Below, piece after piece: positions 60,785-64,000 of a stretch of 64,000 nt of DNA. How positions within the stretch are numbered: position 1 is the first letter of the stretch; each line of letters begins with the position of its first letter. Source of the DNA: Candidatus Gastranaerophilales bacterium. Its GTDB lineage: Bacteria; Cyanobacteriota; Vampirovibrionia; Gastranaerophilales; Gastranaerophilaceae. Position numbers and translations under genes: made by a program. The stretch covers positions 57,626 to 121,625 of the forward strand of contig CALUWJ010000006.1 in assembly GCA_944324455.1 (NCBI GenBank). Reading direction: 5' to 3'. A model generated the notes under the pieces. It saw only the letters and a list, made by a program, of their open reading frames with translations, was not told the DNA's origin and searched no databases.

Positions 60785-62191
60785 ATGATTACTTTAGATT
60801 ATACAAACATTTCAAATAAAATTATCGGCGAGCAAGGGCTTGATTTAACTCAATGCTTTAGCGAATATGCACCAAAAATTCAAGAAATTATCACTAATTT
60901 AAACATGAACAAAGATAAGCCCGGCGCTTGGCTTCAATGGATGAATTTGGGCTACAACGAAGAAACTGTTTGGTATGTCAAAGAATTTGCCGCTATGGTT
61001 GATGGCAGATTTGATAATATTTTAGTTTTAGGAATAGGCGGCTCTGCACTGGGGGCAATGGCACTATCTGAAGCGCTTTTAAAACCATATTGGAATTTGT
61101 TAGATAAAGAAAAAAGAGATAATTTTCCTCGCATTTTCTTTTTAGATAATATTGACCCCGATGAAATTAACGGACTTTTAGATATTTTAGATTTAAAGAA
61201 AACTCTTGTTAATGTCATAACAAAATCAGGCTCAACCGCTGAAACAATGAGCCAATTTATGATTATAAAAGATAGATTATATGAGCTTTTAGGCGATGAC
61301 TATCGAAAAAATGTAGTAGCCACAACAGATAAACAAGCAGGAATTTTAAGACAACTTGCAAATGAAGAAGGATATAAAACTTTTGTTGTTCCTGATGATG
61401 TCGGTGGAAGATTTAGCGTATTTTCTGCTGTTGGGCTTGTACCTTTAGCTCTTGTAGGAATTGATATTGATGAAATCATAAAAGGGTTTAAAATCATGGA
61501 TTTAACCCTTAAAAACACAGACATCAAAAAAAATATTGCAGCTCAAAATGCTCTTATCCACTACTTAATGGATAAACAAAAAGGCAAATATCTTTCTGTT
61601 ATGATGCCATATTCATCAAGATTGAAATATGTTTCTGATTGGTATGCGCAATTATGGGCAGAATCTTTAGGAAAAGAATATAACAGAAAAGGCGAAAAAA
61701 TAAACAACGGTCCAACACCAATAAAAGCACTTGGCGCAACAGATCAACACAGTCAAATTCAACTTTATAACGAAGGCAAAAATGATAAAGTAATCACATT
61801 TATCAGAGTTGATGAATTTGATAGCGAATTATCCATTCCTAATATTTTTGAATACACAGGTTTAAATTATCTTGGCGGAAAAACGGTTAATCGTTTAATC
61901 AACGCTGAAGCAGATGCAACAGCAACAACTCTAGCTGATTTTCAACGCCCTAATTTAACCATTCATCTACCTAAAATTAATGAATATTATCTTGCACAAC
62001 TGTTTTACATGTTTGAAATGGAAACAGCAATCATAGGTGAATTATATGATATTGATGCATTTAATCAGCCTGGGGTTGAACAAGCAAAAAACTACACCTA
62101 TGCACTTATGGGCAGATTGGGCTATGAAGAATCAGAAGCGGAATTAACCCAAAAAATCAATCGCAATAAAGAATTAATGGAAAGTATATAA
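60785..62191 (+). CDS. pgi: Glucose-6-phosphate isomerase
   Basis: 468 residues from ATG 60785 with AGGG upstream; a GTG six codons earlier is in frame. SIS-domain enzyme of glycolysis. LVLGIGGSALGAMALSEA near residue 80, ITKSGSTAETMSQF, DDVGGRFSVFSAVGLVPLAL, and GATDQHSQIQLYNEG near the C-terminal part. Stop and speB start share one base. Confidence 0.95.
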   Translation: MITLDYTNISNKIIGEQGLDLTQCFSEYAPKIQEIITNLNMNKDKPGAWLQWMNLGYNEETVWYVKEFAAMVDGRFDNILVLGIGGSALGAMALSEALLKPYWNLLDKEKRDNFPRIFFLDNIDPDEINGLLDILDLKKTLVNVITKSGSTAETMSQFMIIKDRLYELLGDDYRKNVVATTDKQAGILRQLANEEGYKTFVVPDDVGGRFSVFSAVGLVPLALVGIDIDEIIKGFKIMDLTLKNTDIKKNIAAQNALIHYLMDKQKGKYLSVMMPYSSRLKYVSDWYAQLWAESLGKEYNRKGEKINNGPTPIKALGATDQHSQIQLYNEGKNDKVITFIRVDEFDSELSIPNIFEYTGLNYLGGKTVNRLINAEADATATTLADFQRPNLTIHLPKINEYYLAQLFYMFEMETAIIGELYDIDAFNQPGVEQAKNYTYALMGRLGYEESEAELTQKINRNKELMESI

Positions 62192-63027
62192 TGTTAAAAG
62201 GTCCTTTTTTATCAAAAGATTTTATAGGCGCAAACCCTGATTATAATTCATCAAAAATTGTTATGCTTGGAATGCCTTATGACTGCACTTGTTCAAATAG
62301 AGCAGGAACTCGCTTTGGTCCTCAGGCAATAAGACTTGAAAGTATTGGAATTGAAGAATATTCCGTTTATTTTGATAGAGAAATGTCTGATACTTTATTT
62401 TATGACGCAGGCGATTTAGAATATCCTTTTGGCAACGCCCAAAAAGCCCTTGATATTACAGAAGAAAATGTTGATATAATTTATAACGACAATAAAAAAC
62501 TTCTTGGTATTGGCGGAGAACACTTAATCACTCTTGCAAGCGTTAAATCTGTTTTAAAAAAATATGACAATCTTGCCGTTATCCAATTTGACGCTCATAC
62601 AGACCTTAGAGAGCAATATCTTGGGGAAAATTTAACCCACAGCGGAGTAATGTATCAAATTGCTCAATTAATCGGTTATGAAAATATAGCGCAAATCGGC
62701 TTGAGAAGCGGAGAAAAAGAAGAATTTGAAATAGTTAAAAAATACTCCACTCTAAAAACAAAGAAAGAAGAACTTGATAAATTTAAAAACAAAAATATAT
62801 TTTTAACAATAGACCTTGATGTTTTAGACCCATCTTTAATGAGCGGTGTGGGAACTCCTGAAGCAGGCGGATTAACATATTTAGAATTAATGGATTGGTT
62901 GTTATATTTAAAAGATTTTAATATTGTGGGTATTGATATTATGGAGCTTGCTCCTGATATTGACCCGACTAAAACATCCACTGCAACTGCTTGTAAATTA
63001 ATTAGAGAAGCACTTATGCTTTTATAA
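62191..63027 (+). CDS. speB: Agmatinase
   Basis: 278 residues, ureohydrolase fold. Metal ligands: H111 (GGEH), D134, H136 and D138 (FDAHTD), D208 and D210 (TIDLDVLDP). SNRAGTRFGPQAIR and MELAPDIDPT are also typical. Splits agmatine to putrescine and urea. With the decarboxylase at 28529 it completes the arginine-to-putrescine route. Coupled to pgi. Confidence 0.93.
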   Translation: MLKGPFLSKDFIGANPDYNSSKIVMLGMPYDCTCSNRAGTRFGPQAIRLESIGIEEYSVYFDREMSDTLFYDAGDLEYPFGNAQKALDITEENVDIIYNDNKKLLGIGGEHLITLASVKSVLKKYDNLAVIQFDAHTDLREQYLGENLTHSGVMYQIAQLIGYENIAQIGLRSGEKEEFEIVKKYSTLKTKKEELDKFKNKNIFLTIDLDVLDPSLMSGVGTPEAGGLTYLELMDWLLYLKDFNIVGIDIMELAPDIDPTKTSTATACKLIREALMLL

Positions 63028-63110
63028 AAAGAATTAAGCTTTCGTAATTTTCTTTTCTCTTTGAAGATTTCAAAATCAATGAATTTAAGCAAGTATATCC
63101 AACCTGCTTG

Positions 63111-63323
63111 CTAAAAATTTAAAAATTCAGCTAAAGACAAATTAAATGCTTTTGCAATTTTATATAATTTAGTAAATGTTACATCATTTTGTGCAGTTTC
63201 AATATTACCCAAGGTAGAACGTGCAATTTGTGCTAAATCAGCTAAATCATCCTGTGTATAATTGTTTAGCTTTCTTAGCTCTTTTATTCTAATTGCCAAT
63301 TTTTGCAAAAGCACCTTGTCCAT
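63111..63323 (-). CDS. XRE-family helix-turn-helix regulator, copy 1
   Basis: 70 residues from ATG 63323. A single Cro/CI-type HTH domain: RIKELRKLNNYTQDDLADLAQIARSTLGNIE, then a helix with FTKLYKIAKAFNLSLAEFL. The frame extends 17 codons further, but comparison with copy 2 shows both genes share ACAATTTAAAN before an aligned ATG. No Shine-Dalgarno site. Divergent from a broken HAD-gene start (63378). Confidence 0.85.
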   Translation of the reverse strand: MDKVLLQKLAIRIKELRKLNNYTQDDLADLAQIARSTLGNIETAQNDVTFTKLYKIAKAFNLSLAEFLNF

Positions 63324-63377
63324 ATTTAAATTGTCCGCTATAATGACAAAGTAAACAAACTGTACTACGGACAAAAT

Positions 63378-63413
63378 ATGTATATTAAAAAAATTGATAG
63401 ATTTAGATTTTTT
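63378..63413 (+). pseudogene. Remnant of a HAD-gene start
   Basis: The first 36 bases match the start of the gene at 63703 except for a small deletion (ATATTAATAG reduced to ATTGATAG), which shifts the frame. The match stops at GATTTAGAT and runs into the end of XRE copy 2. Confidence 0.6.
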
Positions 63414-63419
63414 AAATTT

Positions 63420-63635
63420 TCAATCTTTAAAATCAAATAAATCTTTTACTTTAACACCTAAATTGTCAGCAATTATTTTTAATTTAGAAACCGTAATATC
63501 TGTTTTAGCAAGTTCAAGCAGACTAATCATTGATCTTGAAACACCATTTACACCAAGGTCATCTTGGGTTAGATTTCTTTCCTCTCTCAAATGTTTCAAT
63601 CTTTTTGCTAACTTTTCTAAAAAAGGCTTGTTCAT
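63420..63635 (-). CDS. XRE-family helix-turn-helix regulator, copy 2
   Basis: 71 residues from ATG 63635. HTH: RLKHLREERNLTQDDLGVNGVSRSMISLLELAK, then ITVSKLKIIADNLGVKVKDLF. Diverged paralogue of copy 1 with matching start context. Upstream it has two copies of ATACTAGCA, likely its operator. Confidence 0.85.
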   Translation of the reverse strand: MNKPFLEKLAKRLKHLREERNLTQDDLGVNGVSRSMISLLELAKTDITVSKLKIIADNLGVKVKDLFDFKD

Positions 63636-63651
63636 TTTTAAATTGTTAGCT

Positions 63652-63685
63652 ATACTAGCATTATCGACAACTAGTGATACTAGCA
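63652..63685. promoter_or_regulatory. Operator-like direct repeats
   Basis: ATACTAGCA at 63652-63660 and 63677-63685, with the palindrome ACTAGT between them, in the gap between XRE copy 2 and the HAD start. The 25-bp spacing (start to start) suits a repressor bound at two sites and controlling both directions. Confidence 0.5.
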
Positions 63686-63702
63686 AAATCTAGGATGATA
63701 TT

Positions 63703-63843
63703 ATGTATATTAAAAAAATATTAATAGATTTAGATGGTGTATTGAATGAATATGGTTATGAAAAATATAATGAAAATTATATTCCGCCTATAAAAAATGG
63801 AGCTTATGAATTTATTAAAAAGTTTAGAGTTTATTGGAAATGA
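63703..63843 (+). pseudogene. Truncated HAD-superfamily hydrolase
   Basis: 46 codons with AGGA 7 nt upstream. MYIKKILIDLDGVLNEYG holds HAD motif I (nucleophile D9, D11) and IPPIKNGAYEFIKK the next helix. It then ends in RVYWK and a stop. HAD enzymes need motifs II-IV in over 130 residues, so this is a broken gene. It is divergent from XRE copy 2. Confidence 0.65.
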
Positions 63844-63864
63844 TTTTAAATTTTAAGGGTTTGA

Positions 63865-64000
63865 ATATTAGATTATTTCAGCTCCGTTTGGCTAAAGTTG
63901 CCAAACAGCCTCAATTATCCTACACACCTCAATGACTATCGCACTGGCTTACACGTTTTCTTTTTAAAAAGTTTTGCTTTAGCAAAACATATATAACTTG
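63865..64000. other. GC-richer non-coding segment with two hairpins at the window end
   Basis: About 75 bases (63881-63955) are near 48 % GC in a much more AT-rich setting and have no ORF. Hairpins: GTTTGGC / GCCAAAC with a 7-nt loop at 63886-63906, and GTTTTGC / GCAAAAC with a TTTA loop at 63971-63988. It could be the end of a mobile element that cut the HAD gene, or an RNA gene; the window ends before this can be decided. Confidence 0.4.

Noticed and set aside
62676..63092. 138-codon minus-strand frame
   Set aside because: Antisense to the agmatinase gene, whose metal ligands are all intact.
63394..63693. 99-codon plus-strand frame across XRE copy 2
   Set aside because: Antisense to a clear HTH gene and includes its operator region; no protein similarity.
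63111..63843. CRISPR-like repeat array
   Set aside because: The repeats are two diverged gene units and two short operator copies, not regularly spaced identical repeats.
63865..64000. Named IS200/IS605-type element end
   Set aside because: Hairpins and a GC shift are suggestive, but no transposase or defined end can be seen before the window stops.

Overview
The window is one 64 kb piece of a compact, very AT-rich chromosome (roughly 30 % GC by eye). It comes from an anaerobic bacterium with two membranes. I infer a non-photosynthetic relative of cyanobacteria, class Vampirovibrionia/Melainabacteria, probably the gut order Gastranaerophilales (about 60 % sure of the class). The case rests on a combination: an OmpH/Skp-type periplasmic chaperone, an MlaE lipid permease and a TolC-type channel (outer membrane); an SLH-domain envelope protein; a DUF4127 protein; prepilin-like proteins with an FTLAEALITL-type leader; an oxygen-sensitive class III ribonucleotide reductase with its activase, plus rubredoxin and a FixX-type ferredoxin; and several small membrane proteins that match no family I know.

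Layout. 1-5975 (+) is a packed operon: FixX ferredoxin, a repeat protein, a TPR protein, DprA, TopA, AroE. A prepilin follows at 6079. 6772-13590 (-) holds nrdD-nrdG, nadE-ompH and a DUF4127 gene. 13704-20820 (+) is a peptidoglycan cluster, murF-mraY-murD-ftsW-murG, ending in folC. 20817-22352 (-) is a membrane glycosyltransferase-like gene, divergent from mlaE. 23289-28460 (+) is flagellar: fliJ, fliK, flgD, flgE. 28529-31648 (-) has an arginine-decarboxylase-type gene, queE and a DnaJ-like gene. 31757-36473 (+) has a pair of unknown paralogues, tRNA-Arg(CCG), gcvPB, queA and a SIMPL protein. 36512-41424 (-) is envelope-related: PBP1A, SLH protein, a membrane-anchored beta-lactamase-fold protein. 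41560-49130 (+) has a GGDEF protein, hisF and a complete efflux set (TolC, HlyD, fused double ABC ATPase, two ABC-2 permeases). 49186-50322 (-) is a long unknown protein. 50515-55714 (+) has rubredoxin, an unknown membrane protein, metG, ruvC, a small membrane protein, mtnA and infC. 55800-63027 mixes rpsO, uvrA, lipM, a small barrel-like protein, a minimal histidine kinase, pgi and speB. 63111-64000 is the only accessory-looking stretch: two tandem XRE repressor genes with divergent HAD-gene starts, then a GC-richer non-coding segment.

How the parts fit. Polyamine synthesis can be read from the decarboxylase at 28529 and the agmatinase at 62191; queuosine modification from queE and queA; cell-wall growth from the mur cluster, PBP1A and FtsW; anaerobic dNTP supply from nrdDG. 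DprA and the prepilin are compatible with natural transformation.

The most unusual signals concern gene expression. At least six genes (nadE, the glycosyltransferase, mlaE, ruvC, uvrA and a small ORF at 59719) have a -10 hexamer exactly 6 nt before the start codon and no Shine-Dalgarno sequence, which predicts leaderless mRNAs. infC starts with the rare codon ATT, as in the IF3 autoregulation system. nrdD has a foldable leader and a terminator-like hairpin before nrdG. The tRNA-Arg carries a compensatory A19/U56 change. No CRISPR array, rRNA, complete insertion sequence or prophage was seen. No gene-free stretch exceeds 300 bases; the largest, 33061-33322 and 9593-9845, are described below.
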